64,000 bases of DNA from Pseudarthrobacter sp. BIM B-2242 (GCF_014764445.1 NZ_CP061721.1:3658001-3722000); one strand, 5' to 3'. Shown: positions 9,059 to 18,349, counted from the stretch's first letter. Numbers and translations: made by a program. The notes: generated by a model from the sequence alone, not told the origin.

Positions 9059-9094
9059 AACGGCCGACGGCGGGACCTCCCGCCGTCGGCCGTT
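9059..9094. repeat. Palindromic gene-end element, copy A
   Basis: A perfect 16-bp inverted repeat, AACGGCCGACGGCGGG (9059-9074) and its complement (9079-9094), around an ACCT loop. It closes the catabolic operon and could act as a terminator, but only a short TTT follows. The core CGGCGGG-ACCT-CCCGCCG recurs at four other gene ends in the window, which suggests a dispersed element family. Confidence 0.85.
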
Positions 9095-9157
9095 TCCGTT
9101 TACGTCGGCCGCGTTGGTGGGGTACCCGCGTCAGCCGGTTGTTACTAAAGTGGAGCC

Positions 9158-10579
9158 ATGACCGAGCACGAACCGGCGCAGGCCGGGATCGCGGAGTCCT
9201 CAGGCCTGGCCGACCCCGACGCCGTCGACACCACCTTGCGCAGTCCAGCCCAGCGGTCCCGCACGTTCGCCGGGATCCTGATTAACACCGCCCTGGCCAA
9301 CATCACCACAAGCTATCTCTGGTTCGCCCTGACGTTCTGGGTGTACCTGGAGACGCGCAACGTGATCGCCACCGGGGTGATCGGCGGCGCCTACATGCTG
9401 CTGATCGCCCTGTCCAGCATCAGCTTTGGCACGTTCGTGGACCGCTACCGCAAGCTGGCCGTGATGCGCTTCGCCGCCGGTTTCACCCTGGTCATGTTTG
9501 TGCTGTCCGGAGTGATGTTCCTGCTGACGCCAGAAGCCTCGATGCTGGACCTGACGCAGCCGTGGTTCTGGATCTTCGCCCTGATCATCCTGGTGGGTGC
9601 GGTGGTGGAGAACATGCGCAACGTGGCCCTGTCAACCACCGTCACCATCCTCATCGATCCGGACCGGCGGGCCAATGCCAACGGGATGGTGGGCATGGTG
9701 CAGGGGCTGGCGTTTATCGTCACCTCGGTGCTCTCCGGGTTATCGGTTGGGCTGCTGGGTATGGGCTGGACCATTGTGGTGGCCCTGGTGCTCACTGCGC
9801 TGGCCTTCGCGCACCTGCTCACGCTGCGCATGCCCGAGGAAGTCCGCGTGGCCGCCACGGACGCCCACGGCGCGTTCGACCTGCGCGGGTCCATCGCCGC
9901 CGTCCTGGCCATTGCCGGGCTGTTCGCGCTGATCCTGTTCAGCACGTTCAACAACTTTATTGGCGGCGTCTACATGGCGCTGATGGACCCCTACGGCCTG
10001 GAGATGTTCCCGGTGGAAGCCTGGGGAGCCGTGTTCGCTATCGGTGCCACAGGCTTCATCCTGGGCGGCGCGCTGATCGGCAAGTTCGGGCTCGGGTCCA
10101 ACCCGCTGCGAACCATGCTCTTCGCGGTGATCGTGATGGGCGTCCTCGGTGCGGTGTTCACCATCCGGGAGTGGGCGTGGCTGTACATCGTTGGCATCTG
10201 GCTCTACATGGTGCTGATCCCCTTTGTGGAGGCCGCCGAGCAGACAGTCATCCAGCGGGTGGTACCCCTCCCCCGCCAGGGCAGGGTGTTCGGCTTCGCC
10301 ATGGCGTTCGAGTCCGCGGCGGCGCCCATTACCGCGTTCCTCATTGCGCCGCTGGCACAGGTCTGGATCATCCCCTGGGGACGGTCCCCGGAGGGCGCCG
10401 CCCAGCTGGCCCCTCTGCTGGGCGAGGGCGTCTCCCGCGGCATCGCCCTGATCTTCCTGGTGGCCGGGACCCTCATGATCGCGGCCGCACTGCTGGCCTT
10501 CCTGACCCCGGTCTACCGCCGGGTGTCGGCATCGTATGCGCAGGCGGCTGCTGAGGAGCGGGAGGTGGCAGAGTCTTGA
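9158..10579 (+). CDS. MFS transporter
   Basis: 473 residues with about twelve hydrophobic segments. A loop after the second helix reads FGTFVDRYRKLAVMR, a version of the MFS motif A. The N-terminal 35 residues are hydrophilic and cytoplasmic. Segments such as VVENMRNVALSTTVTILI and DPDRRANANGMVGMVQG resemble the DHA3/enterobactin-exporter side of the family, so export of a small molecule is more likely than uptake, but the substrate is unknown. The ATG has GTGGAG six bases upstream. It is preceded by palindrome A and followed by the frameshifted NYN gene. Confidence 0.85.
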   Translation: MTEHEPAQAGIAESSGLADPDAVDTTLRSPAQRSRTFAGILINTALANITTSYLWFALTFWVYLETRNVIATGVIGGAYMLLIALSSISFGTFVDRYRKLAVMRFAAGFTLVMFVLSGVMFLLTPEASMLDLTQPWFWIFALIILVGAVVENMRNVALSTTVTILIDPDRRANANGMVGMVQGLAFIVTSVLSGLSVGLLGMGWTIVVALVLTALAFAHLLTLRMPEEVRVAATDAHGAFDLRGSIAAVLAIAGLFALILFSTFNNFIGGVYMALMDPYGLEMFPVEAWGAVFAIGATGFILGGALIGKFGLGSNPLRTMLFAVIVMGVLGAVFTIREWAWLYIVGIWLYMVLIPFVEAAEQTVIQRVVPLPRQGRVFGFAMAFESAAAPITAFLIAPLAQVWIIPWGRSPEGAAQLAPLLGEGVSRGIALIFLVAGTLMIAAALLAFLTPVYRRVSASYAQAAAEEREVAES

Positions 10580-10623
10580 ACAGGATGAGTGCAGCCGGGC
10601 GCCCTGACTGCCACACTTAGTTA

Positions 10624-11867
10624 ATGAATGAGGCGCTTTCACCGTCCCGCAGGCCTGGTATCCGTGCTGCGATGTTTGTTGATTTCGACAATGTCTTTAC
10701 CGGTCTGCAGGCCCTCGATCCGCTGGCGGCAAAGCGTTTCGCCGAAGACCCCAAGCACTGGGCGGACGCTTTATCCTCCGGAAGTTCGGGCGAGGATACC
10801 CGCCGCTTCCTGATCCGTAACTGCTACCTGAACCCGGTGGTGTATTCGAAGTATCGGACCTACTGGACCCGTGCCGGCTTCCGCGTGATCGACTGCCCGT
10901 CCCTGACCCAGCGCGGAAAGAGCAGCACCGACATCAACCTGGTGCTCGATGCGATGGACGCCCTGTCAGGCAACGTTGGCATCGAAGAATTCTTCATCGC
11001 CTCGGCTGACGCCGATTTCACGTCCCTCATCCAGCGGTTCCGGGCTGCGGACCGGATGACCACTGTCATTGCCGCCGGCGCCGTGGCGTTCGCCTACCGT
11101 GAGATGGCCGACCATGTGGTGGAGTCCCACGACTTCGTCGCCATCCTCAACGGCACCACAGCGGAACCGATTCATGCGGTCGCATCCGTAAAGCAGCAGG
11201 ATGCTCCGGTCACCGCGAAGGCGAAAACCAGGTTCAAGGCAGCATCACCCGCGATCCGTGACGTCCTCGATCTGGTCCGTGCCGCCCCGGGCCCGGTGGT
11301 GGGCGCGATGGTGGCCCACCGGGCGCTGACGGCCGAGCCGTCGCTGAAAACAGACTGGGCTGGCTTCGGAAAGTTCGGGACCTGGGTGTCCCAGATCGGC
11401 CAGGGCGTGGAATACTCCCCCCGCACAGGGCGGCTGGGTGTGGGACGGCAAGCGGTTTTCCAGCGAGGACCTGCCCGCACCCGCCGATCTCGAGCCGGGC
11501 ATCGAGGAGCAGGTCACCAGGGTCACGGATGTGCCGGCACTCTCGGCGGCCCAGTTCCGGCAGATGTTCCAGGCCATGGCGGCGAGGCTACGGGAGCATC
11601 CCCTCACACCGCACCGAGCTGTCCCGGCAGGTCCGGGACGATTGCGTCAACGCGGACCAGCCCGTTTCCCGCAACGCCGTGAGCTTCGTCCTGCAAGGCA
11701 TTGCCTACGCCAACTTCCCGCTCAACGACGAGGCGACGCCGGAAGGCCTTGCCGCAGCATGGACCGCGAACGTGGAGGAACTCTGCAGGGTGGCGCTGCT
11801 GGAGTTCGACGCCGGGGAAAAGCTGGCGGTGCGGCGCTGGGCCAGCGGCGGGTTACTGGACCACTGA
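10624..11867 (+). pseudogene. NYN-domain protein gene with two frameshifts
   Basis: Residues 1-270 (MNEALSPSRRPG..., MFVDFDNVFTGL, RGKSSTDINLVLDAMD, FFIASADADFTSLIQRF) form an NYN/LabA-type PIN-like nuclease domain with the expected aspartates, then a conserved-looking C-terminal region. The reading frame is lost near 11417-11422, a run of six C. Removing one C restores ...QGGWVWDGKRFSSEDLP in the next frame. A second shift near 11599-11610 is needed to reach TELSRQVRDDCVNADQPVS and the stop at 11867. The three frames together read as one protein of about 413 residues. Either the gene is decaying, or the two shifts are sequencing errors at short C runs. Function if intact: probably RNA cleavage or RNA-linked regulation, by family. 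Confidence 0.75.
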
Positions 11868-11878
11868 CCCTGGGTGGA

Positions 11879-11912
11879 ACGCACGACGGCGGGGCCTCCC
11901 GCCGTCGTGCGT
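11879..11912. repeat. Palindromic gene-end element, copy B
   Basis: A perfect 15-bp inverted repeat, ACGCACGACGGCGGG (11879-11893) and complement (11898-11912), loop GCCT. It lies between two convergent genes (NYN and GPP34 copy 2) and could terminate both. It shares the CGACGGCGGG...CCCGCCGTCG core with the other copies, while the outer arms differ. Confidence 0.85.
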
Positions 11913-11945
11913 GGGAGTTGGTTCCGCTCACCGCGGTTCCAGGCG

Positions 11946-12686
11946 CTACAAAGTTGCGGCTTCCTGCTCCGCCAGCCTGATCAGCCGAAGTTCGTCCTCC
12001 ACAGCGCGGGTGGGCCAGTAATCCTTGGACAGCTCGCTTGCTGCGGTCAGATCGGCTGAAGGGAAGAGCTTCCCAAGCAGCCCGGCCGCCTGCAAAAGGG
12101 CGATCAGCACGATGGTCCTGGCATCGGGCCCCTTGGAAACGGGCTTGGACCCGGGGGCCCCGACATCAGGTGCGCCGGGCACTGAGGCATCGATCGGGAC
12201 CGTCGTATCGGGCACCTCGAGCTCGGACGGCGGGCCGCTGAGTGCAGCCTCGACTTTCTTGAGGAGCGCCGCCTCCGGCGCATGGTCCTTCTCGGGGTAC
12301 CGCACGGCCCGGAACCGGCCCAGGTGCTTTTCACCCACATGTTCCACGATCCCCAGGGACGCCATGCTCTCGTAGACACGCTGCACTTCGGCGCGGCCCT
12401 CAAGCATGGAGACCCACCTCTTGGGTGAATGCGGCCGTGATTTGCCGCGGATGACGTCCAGTTCGTGCTGGAGGTCGGTTTCGGGGGTGGCACCGGTGGC
12501 CCTGACCTTCTTCCCCTGCAGCTCAACCGCACCGAGCAGGTCCAGCTCGGCCAGTATTGACCCGGCCACCGTGGTCCTGAGTGCGAACACCGGCACTTCA
12601 GGTTTGCCGGTGGTGTCGTTCGTTGCCAGCAGGAGGAAGGCCTGGGGAAGGTTCAGTTCCGACGTCTTCGGTGTTTGAGCGTTCAT
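11946..12686 (-). CDS. GPP34 family phosphoprotein (GOLPH3-like), copy 2
   Basis: 246 residues from the ATG at 12686. The GPP34 core LPQAFLLLATNDTTGKPEV, LAELDLLGAVELQGKK, MLEGRAEVQRVYESM and RYPEKDHAPEAALL is very close to copy 1 at 2060-2770. The linker before the C-terminal hydrophobic segment (IVLIALLQAAGLLGKLFP) is longer and Pro/Ser-rich. The open frame extends far upstream but that part has no family resemblance and overlaps the RidA gene. RidA lies 43 bases upstream in the same direction, so the two are probably co-transcribed. Role in bacteria unknown; a lipid-facing peripheral protein is a reasonable guess from the eukaryotic fold. Confidence 0.85.
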   Translation of the reverse strand: MNAQTPKTSELNLPQAFLLLATNDTTGKPEVPVFALRTTVAGSILAELDLLGAVELQGKKVRATGATPETDLQHELDVIRGKSRPHSPKRWVSMLEGRAEVQRVYESMASLGIVEHVGEKHLGRFRAVRYPEKDHAPEAALLKKVEAALSGPPSELEVPDTTVPIDASVPGAPDVGAPGSKPVSKGPDARTIVLIALLQAAGLLGKLFPSADLTAASELSKDYWPTRAVEDELRLIRLAEQEAATL

Positions 12687-12729
12687 ACGATCATGGTGGC
12701 CCTGTTGTGGGTCGACCACAATGGTCCGC

Positions 12730-13128
12730 CTATCGGGGCAGGACCACCGTTGTCTCGATCTCGATGAGCAGCCCGTCCATTGCGAGGCCGGTAACGCCCA
12801 GGATCGTCTGGGCGGGATGGTCCGTGGAGCCCTGAACTTCCTCGATGGCGGCGGTGATCGTCTCGTATTGCGTGGGCTGGAGGGTGTAGATGGTCCGCCG
12901 GTAAACGTCCTCCCACGAAGCCCCGATGGCATCGAGTGCGGTATTGATGTTGCGCATGGCGGCCTTGGTCTGCTCAGCAAGGTCGTCGCCGCCGACGATG
13001 GTGAAGTTGGCGTCAAGCGCGACCTGCCCCGATAGAAACGCCAGTCCTGCGGCGGGAGCGGTGACAACGTGCGTGAATCCGGGTGCCGCGTGAAGCTCGG
13101 TGGGGTTCAGTAACTTGCGGTCTGACAT
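12730..13128 (-). CDS. RidA family protein (enamine/imine deaminase)
   Basis: 132 residues starting MSDRKLLNPTELHAAPGFTH, with AFLSGQVALDANF and EQTKAAMRNINTALDAIGAS, the YjgF/YER057c/UK114 pattern. RidA proteins hydrolyse reactive 2-aminoacrylate-type enamines formed by PLP enzymes, or act in related catabolic steps. The ATG at 13128 is preceded by AAGGA at about ten bases; an in-frame upstream ATG at 13152 lacks support. It is upstream of GPP34 copy 2 on the same strand. Subtype (housekeeping RidA or a Rid2-7 relative) cannot be decided by eye. Confidence 0.88.
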   Translation of the reverse strand: MSDRKLLNPTELHAAPGFTHVVTAPAAGLAFLSGQVALDANFTIVGGDDLAEQTKAAMRNINTALDAIGASWEDVYRRTIYTLQPTQYETITAAIEEVQGSTDHPAQTILGVTGLAMDGLLIEIETTVVLPR

Positions 13129-13195
13129 GGGAAAGCCTTCCTTCTTATCCAAGGAGTCATGGTGCCGAGCCTAGCCAGGTGGCGTTACCTGGACG

Positions 13196-14842
13196 TTACG
13201 AGGCCCGCGTGAAGGTTCCCAGCCCGGTTCTGTCGTAGAAGTCCAGCGTGACACTTGGTGCGGGGCCGCCGCTTGCCCCTGCAAAGATTGCGCCGGCCAG
13301 GCCGTTGGCATTTTCTCCGACGGATTCGAAGCTGAACGTGTCGCCGTCAAAGTGGGTGAGCGGGAAGTCCGTGGGACTGGCGGCGGGCCCCATTCTCATG
13401 GCCAATTTGCTGCCCTCGTCAAAGACCTCAAGCCGGCCATAGTAGGAATTGTCATAGGTGCCTGTGTACGCACTGTTCGCCCTGGCAGGGGACGGGTTGG
13501 AGGGAACCTTCGTGTAGTCGACCTCAGGTTTGTCGGCCTCATCTATTTGTTTGAAGACGCCGGCCGTAAAGGCCAGCCAAGAGACTGTGGGTGATCCGTG
13601 CTGGGCTGCATCCAGGAAGCCGGCGGCGATTGCTTCAGGAATGCCCTGCGGGCGCCCGTTGGTCAGGGCCGCAATGGCCAGTTGTTCTCCGGGAAGCATC
13701 GAGACGGCGGTTGCTGCACCGAGATTGAACGCCCCGGAGTGTCCCAGCTGGACCCGGGCCTGGTCGTCGTAGGAGACGTTCCAGCCCAGCCCGTAGAAGC
13801 GGGAACGGGCAGCCGGAGCCGATGCCGGACCGGAGACTGAGTGGGGAACGTGGGTTGTTTGGAGGGCGGCGGGATCAATAACGGGCTGCCCCTCGTAGCT
13901 GCCGCTTCCCAGCTGCAGCCGGAGCCACTGGGCCAAGTCCCGCACTGATGAGCTCGCTCCCCCGGCCGGAGCCTCGGAATCGGCGTTGCGGCGGTATTTC
14001 GGTGCCCACTCTTTGTTCCCCAGCGGCACATGCAGGATGGCCCTGTTGGCTGCCCTCGCATAGTCCGCGTGACGGTAACTGCTGGCGGACATGCCCAGCT
14101 TCCGGAACAGGACCTCGTCGGCCAGATCCTCCCAGGTCATGTTCACCGCATCGGCCGCCGCCTGGCCCGCTTCCGTGAAGCCGAAGTTGCTGTAGTTATA
14201 GCTGGACCGGAACGCATCAAGGGGCTCCTGGCTGAGGTGGCCGAGGATGTACGCGCGGTCGTAGCCGAGGTCCTCCAGCAGGTCGCCCGAACCTGTTTTC
14301 AGCCCGCTGCGGTGTGACAGTAGATCAGCAAAGCTCGCATTCCGCGTGACGTAGTCATCCTTGAGCGCGAAGTTCTTGTTATGGTCCACGACGGCGTCAG
14401 TCCAGTTAATGACCTGCCGCCCCACCAGTCCTGCCACCACTGTGGACGCGAGGGGTTTGGACACCGAAGCCACCTGGAACACCGTGTCAGGTGTGATCTC
14501 CCCGGGTTTCCCCACCTCCCGGACCCCGAAGCCCTTGGAGTACACCACCTCGTCCTGATAGACCACGGCCACGGCCATCCCCGGGAGTCCGGTGCTTTCC
14601 ATGGCTTCGCGGACCAGGTCCTCGAGCTTGCCTAAGGCGTTTGTAACTTTCGCCCGGTCCAGCAGCGGCTCGACCTGGCCCGGCGGGGCCGGGAGCAGTG
14701 ACGCCGGGGTTGATGACGCGAGCCGGGCAGGTTCTTCGGTGCAGGAGGACAGCAGGGGGATGGCGGCAACGCTGGCCGCCCCTATCCCGGCCGCCTTCAG
14801 CAGCGTACGTCGGTTAGGGGCAACGGAACCGGTGCTGTCCAT
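13196..14842 (-). CDS. Serine hydrolase, class C beta-lactamase fold, Tat lipoprotein
   Basis: 548 residues. The N-terminus carries a twin-arginine signal (NRRTLLKAAG) and a lipobox LSSC with Cys34, so the enzyme is exported folded and lipid-anchored outside the membrane. The catalytic motifs are SVSK (Ser126, Lys129), YSN (217-219) and a late HSG in LGHSGAF. This places it among the class C beta-lactamase / D-aminopeptidase / esterase-like serine hydrolases. A C-terminal beta domain (about residues 450-548, YTGTYDNSYYGRLEVFDEGS) resembles the DUF3471 extension often present in this family. AAGGGAG precedes the ATG. It need not be a drug-resistance gene; most relatives act on peptides or esters. 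Confidence 0.87.
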   Translation of the reverse strand: MDSTGSVAPNRRTLLKAAGIGAASVAAIPLLSSCTEEPARLASSTPASLLPAPPGQVEPLLDRAKVTNALGKLEDLVREAMESTGLPGMAVAVVYQDEVVYSKGFGVREVGKPGEITPDTVFQVASVSKPLASTVVAGLVGRQVINWTDAVVDHNKNFALKDDYVTRNASFADLLSHRSGLKTGSGDLLEDLGYDRAYILGHLSQEPLDAFRSSYNYSNFGFTEAGQAAADAVNMTWEDLADEVLFRKLGMSASSYRHADYARAANRAILHVPLGNKEWAPKYRRNADSEAPAGGASSSVRDLAQWLRLQLGSGSYEGQPVIDPAALQTTHVPHSVSGPASAPAARSRFYGLGWNVSYDDQARVQLGHSGAFNLGAATAVSMLPGEQLAIAALTNGRPQGIPEAIAAGFLDAAQHGSPTVSWLAFTAGVFKQIDEADKPEVDYTKVPSNPSPARANSAYTGTYDNSYYGRLEVFDEGSKLAMRMGPAASPTDFPLTHFDGDTFSFESVGENANGLAGAIFAGASGGPAPSVTLDFYDRTGLGTFTRAS

Positions 14843-14865
14843 GGACTCTCCCTTGAGCCGTCAGG

Positions 14866-14897
14866 GGGTGGGCGCTCCGGTCCGTACCGGCCCACCC
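14866..14897. terminator. Hairpin after the Ter operon
   Basis: GGGTGGGC (14866-14873) pairs with GCCCACCC (14890-14897), and CCGG pairs inside with a six-base loop. It lies about 80 bases beyond the stop of the last Ter-operon gene and upstream of the serine hydrolase on the same strand. There is no T-run. Possible terminator. Confidence 0.4.
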
Positions 14898-14978
14898 AAT
14901 TCCCTCCATAGTGAACCGCGCATTGCAGCGAGGGCAATGGATGCACAAGAAGTTGGGGGATCACCGGGCACCGCGTCC

Positions 14979-15788
14979 CTAGCGTTGGACCAGCTCATGG
15001 ATCCGCCGGGAGATTTCCTCCCCTGCCAGGATGCCGCGGGCCTCAGTGACGCGCAGGTGATCCCTGCGGAAGCCGACGTCGGCCAGTTCGCCGTGCGAGG
15101 GACGGAAGGCGACGTCGGCTTCGGCCAGCATCGCCCCGTCCAGCAACGAATCCCCGGCCGCAATCACCCGCGAGGCTCCGGTGCGCCGGGCGACCTCTGC
15201 GACGGCGCTGTTCTTCGTCACCGCTTGCGGCACGCAGTAGAGCTTGCGGCCCTGGACGGACACCGTCCAGCCAAGCGAGGCACACCATGCGTCCAGCTCC
15301 CGGACGAATTCCGCCGGCATCAGCGCCCGGTCCACAAGGGAGTAGAGGAACAGGTCTTCGGCCCGGCGCGGCCCGAGGATCCAGGACCGGTAAGCCTCCC
15401 GGGACAGAAACTCCTCGATGACGGCCAGCGGTGCGGAGCTTTCCGAGACCGCCTGCCCCACGGCGCTCTGCCACTCGATGTCCCGCTCGCCGTTCTTGAG
15501 CAGGACGCCGCCGTTGGTGGTGACCGCGTATTCCGGCACGGGTCCGGGCAGCCGGACCCGCCGGTACTGCGCCTCGGTCCGGGTGGTCACCGGGACAAAG
15601 ATGGCCGCCCGGGTCAGTTCCAGGAGCAGCCGCTCAGCCGTGCGGGTCATAAACGAGATCGGCACCCCCTGGTGGAGCTCCGCGACCACCATGTCCGGTG
15701 CCAGGTGGTCCGGGACGTCCAGGAAAAAGGCCTTCGCGGAGTAGATCAGGGTCCGGTCCAGGTCCGAGGCCACCAAAACGGAAGTCAC
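14979..15788 (-). CDS. HAD family phosphatase of the Ter biosynthetic module
   Basis: 269 residues. The HAD motif I is VASDLDRTLIY (Asp9, Asp11), motif II is in VPVTTRT and motif IV is AGDSLLDGAML. A C2-type cap sits between, as in sucrose-phosphate phosphatase-like enzymes. HAD phosphatases of this kind are a standard part of TerD-linked operons described by Anantharaman, Iyer and Aravind, where they are proposed to dephosphorylate a nucleoside-like product. The ATG overlaps the stop of the PRTase fusion gene by four bases, so the two are translationally coupled. It is the last gene of the ten-gene operon. Confidence 0.85.
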   Translation of the reverse strand: MTSVLVASDLDRTLIYSAKAFFLDVPDHLAPDMVVAELHQGVPISFMTRTAERLLLELTRAAIFVPVTTRTEAQYRRVRLPGPVPEYAVTTNGGVLLKNGERDIEWQSAVGQAVSESSAPLAVIEEFLSREAYRSWILGPRRAEDLFLYSLVDRALMPAEFVRELDAWCASLGWTVSVQGRKLYCVPQAVTKNSAVAEVARRTGASRVIAAGDSLLDGAMLAEADVAFRPSHGELADVGFRRDHLRVTEARGILAGEEISRRIHELVQR

Positions 15789-18349
15789 AGTGCGGCCGCC
15801 ACTGCTGATCCGTCGGCGGATCCGCCGGCGCCGGTTCCCGCACGGCTTAACCGCGGTTCGATGAGCCCCACGCAGCTGAAGGGCAGGCCCGGCACCTCCA
15901 CCGCGTCCACGCCGCGCTGCTGAGCCAGCAGCAGGATGTGCGCTATCTCGGCCGCGGCGTCAGGACGCACCAGGATCTTCCACGGCACCCTGCGCAGCAA
16001 CACCCGTGTTGTCTCGCCGACCCCCGGTTTGATGAGGTTCAGGTCCTCGATCCCGTGGTCCCGGGCGAGGCGTTCCACGGCGAGCCGGCCCGCCCAGGTA
16101 GGCGTCCGGTCCGCGGCCAGCAGGATCCGGGCTCCGGCCAGGGCGGACTCTTCGACGTCGCCGAAATGGCCGGCGACGGCGGCCAGGAAGTCCGCCGAGA
16201 CGTCGTCACCGTGCAGCTGGTGGTAGTACTTGGCCCCGTGGAAGTCGTCCGGACCAATGAAGTCCCCGTTCAGGACGGTGCGGGACACGAGCCCGGACAC
16301 GGTGGAGTTCAGGCAGGCGGACGGTATGAGGTAGTCCTCGCGGGTGCCGTACAGGTCGGCGCAGTGCCCGGGATCGGCCAGCACGGCAAGGTCCTTCGGG
16401 AACACAACACCGTCGGTTTCGGCGAAGCGGTCCAGGGCAGCGGAGAGCTCACGGGTGATGGCGCCCTTTCCGGTCCAGCCGTCCACAAAGAGAACCTGCT
16501 CCGGGTCATGATGGGCGGCCAGGTACCGCAGCGCCGTCTCGTCCAGACCGACGCCCCGCACAACGCTCATCGTGTAGTGGGGCAGGTCAATGCCGTGGAT
16601 CTGCTGCGCCCAGCGGCGCATCAGGATGCCCACCGGAGTGCCGGCCCTGGCCAGGGAAACCAGCACCGGCCGGTTGCCGCGCGCGGCCAGGGCCAGCTCG
16701 GTCACGGTGCCTACGGCCTGCGCCACGCGGGCGGCGGAGCGTTCCAACGCATCCCGGTACAGCTGCCGGTACTGCGGTGAAGGCGAATATTCGATCGGCA
16801 GGGACTCTGCATAGCTACCCCCGCCCGATTGCATCACGGCTTCACGATCGGCCGCAGGCGCTTCCAGCGCGGCATCACCGATGTCCTTGAGCAGCCAGGC
16901 GACGTCCTCCGGGGCGTAGGAACCGAACGCAGGCCCCGCCAGCGGCGCCGGAAGGATGGGCGCGGCAGGCAGGAGGACAACGACGACGGCGCTGCAGGCG
17001 GTGCTGAGCGCCTCGGTCACACTGCCGGGGCCGGCAAGGACATCCTCGGCGGTCCCGGGTTCGGGCATCAGCACGATCGTGCCGAACCTGCGTCCTGCGG
17101 AGGATACGTTGTGGGCGAAGCGCACACCGGGACCGTCCACGGTGACGTCATGGCTGGCGAACTGCACTGTGCCCTTGATGGCGTAATCCGGGCGGTCCAG
17201 CGCGACGATCGGGGACCGGGTGGTGGTGGAGAACCGGACGCCGCGGTCCGGATTCAGCCGGTCCAGTGCGTCGGCCACGGCCAGGGGAATGTGGATGAAC
17301 TCCTCGCTGCCCAGGACCAGAACGGGCTCTCCGGCGGCCGCCCCCGGCAGTTCCCGGTGGATCGCTTCGCCGATGGCGGCCAAGGTGGCCGCCGCGGCCG
17401 AACCGCCATTGCCGAACCGGTCGCTGCGAACAGCTGCGCCGGCCGTCCCCGGCCTGAGGAAGGTCACCGTGCCGGGTGCCGCATCGGGAGTGGCCGGCGC
17501 CTGGGGCAGTGCCGCCACCACTTCCCCGGCGCGTTGGAGGATCTCCGCGCCCAGGGTGATCCGGCCCGTGCCCAGGGCCACCACCCGGATGCAGGTCCCG
17601 AGCCGTTTCGCGAGTTCGTCGAACCTGGCACGGTCGCCCGGTCTCCGCAGGTCCACGAGTGCGGCCACCGTGTAGCTGGGGTGGGGTGCGAGGGCATGGA
17701 GTTCGGTGATGGTGTTGATGATGGTGGCACCGGTGCTGAGTTCGTCGTCCACCAGCACCACCGGTTCCGGGGCACTCAGGCGCCGGGGATCCGTGGGCAG
17801 CAGCCGGTGTGAGGTCGCGTGCGAATGTGATTCCTCGAAGGACCCGTAGGCGGCGGCACCAGCCGGGGCATGGCGGGAGGAATGGATGTAGTACGAGCCG
17901 ATCGTGTCGGCCACAAGCCGGCCCAGGCCGGTTGCCGTTTCCGCGTACCCGATGGTGATGACCTGCTGGTTGCGGGTCTTCAACCCGGCCAGCTCCCGCC
18001 GGAGGCTCTGCAGCGCGGCCCGCCGGCCGCCGTCGTGCGTTTCCCCGCGCAGGAGCGCCGCGAGCCCGGCCGCAACCGTCCGGGTGACGGGTCCGGACTC
18101 CGGGGCCGGGGACAGCGCCTCGCCGACCAGCACCCCAAGCAGCTCACCGGCGGCGATGACCAGGCCGGGTTCCGACGGGACGTGCTTGCCCAGCACACGG
18201 GACACCAGCAGGTGGGCCCGTTTGGGGTTGCGGCGCAGCGCCAGTCCCACCAGGTCCTCGACCGGCAACAGGCTGGCGGAGTGGTCGGTGGTGATGTCCA
18301 CGCCGAGAGCGTGCTGTACAAAGCCGCCGGTCCAGGGGTGCTGGCTCAA
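15785..18349 (-). CDS. Fused phosphoribosyltransferase-TRSP-StiP/PELOTA protein
   Basis: 854 residues with four blocks. A type I phosphoribosyltransferase domain has its PRPP loop at VVLVDDELSTGATI (197-210). A TRSP domain follows (about 335-465), with VLVLGSEEFIHIPL and the name-giving TRSP at 377-380. Next is the StiP-type PRTase-like domain (about 520-730) with VSLARAGTPVG and FVDGWTGKGAI, and last a PELOTA-like RNA-binding tail (about 735-835, ILLAADRTPTWAGRLAVE). The two halves are usually separate neighbouring genes in Ter clusters; here they are one reading frame. The substrate is inferred to be a base or nucleoside-like metabolite. Overlaps of four bases on both sides couple it to the aldolase and HAD genes. 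Confidence 0.85.
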   Translation of the reverse strand: MSQHPWTGGFVQHALGVDITTDHSASLLPVEDLVGLALRRNPKRAHLLVSRVLGKHVPSEPGLVIAAGELLGVLVGEALSPAPESGPVTRTVAAGLAALLRGETHDGGRRAALQSLRRELAGLKTRNQQVITIGYAETATGLGRLVADTIGSYYIHSSRHAPAGAAAYGSFEESHSHATSHRLLPTDPRRLSAPEPVVLVDDELSTGATIINTITELHALAPHPSYTVAALVDLRRPGDRARFDELAKRLGTCIRVVALGTGRITLGAEILQRAGEVVAALPQAPATPDAAPGTVTFLRPGTAGAAVRSDRFGNGGSAAAATLAAIGEAIHRELPGAAAGEPVLVLGSEEFIHIPLAVADALDRLNPDRGVRFSTTTRSPIVALDRPDYAIKGTVQFASHDVTVDGPGVRFAHNVSSAGRRFGTIVLMPEPGTAEDVLAGPGSVTEALSTACSAVVVVLLPAAPILPAPLAGPAFGSYAPEDVAWLLKDIGDAALEAPAADREAVMQSGGGSYAESLPIEYSPSPQYRQLYRDALERSAARVAQAVGTVTELALAARGNRPVLVSLARAGTPVGILMRRWAQQIHGIDLPHYTMSVVRGVGLDETALRYLAAHHDPEQVLFVDGWTGKGAITRELSAALDRFAETDGVVFPKDLAVLADPGHCADLYGTREDYLIPSACLNSTVSGLVSRTVLNGDFIGPDDFHGAKYYHQLHGDDVSADFLAAVAGHFGDVEESALAGARILLAADRTPTWAGRLAVERLARDHGIEDLNLIKPGVGETTRVLLRRVPWKILVRPDAAAEIAHILLLAQQRGVDAVEVPGLPFSCVGLIEPRLSRAGTGAGGSADGSAVAAAL

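Noticed and set aside
13196..14842. Calling the serine hydrolase a beta-lactamase
   Set aside because: The SxxK/YxN/HSG motifs define the fold, not the activity; the extra C-terminal domain fits peptidase or esterase relatives better.
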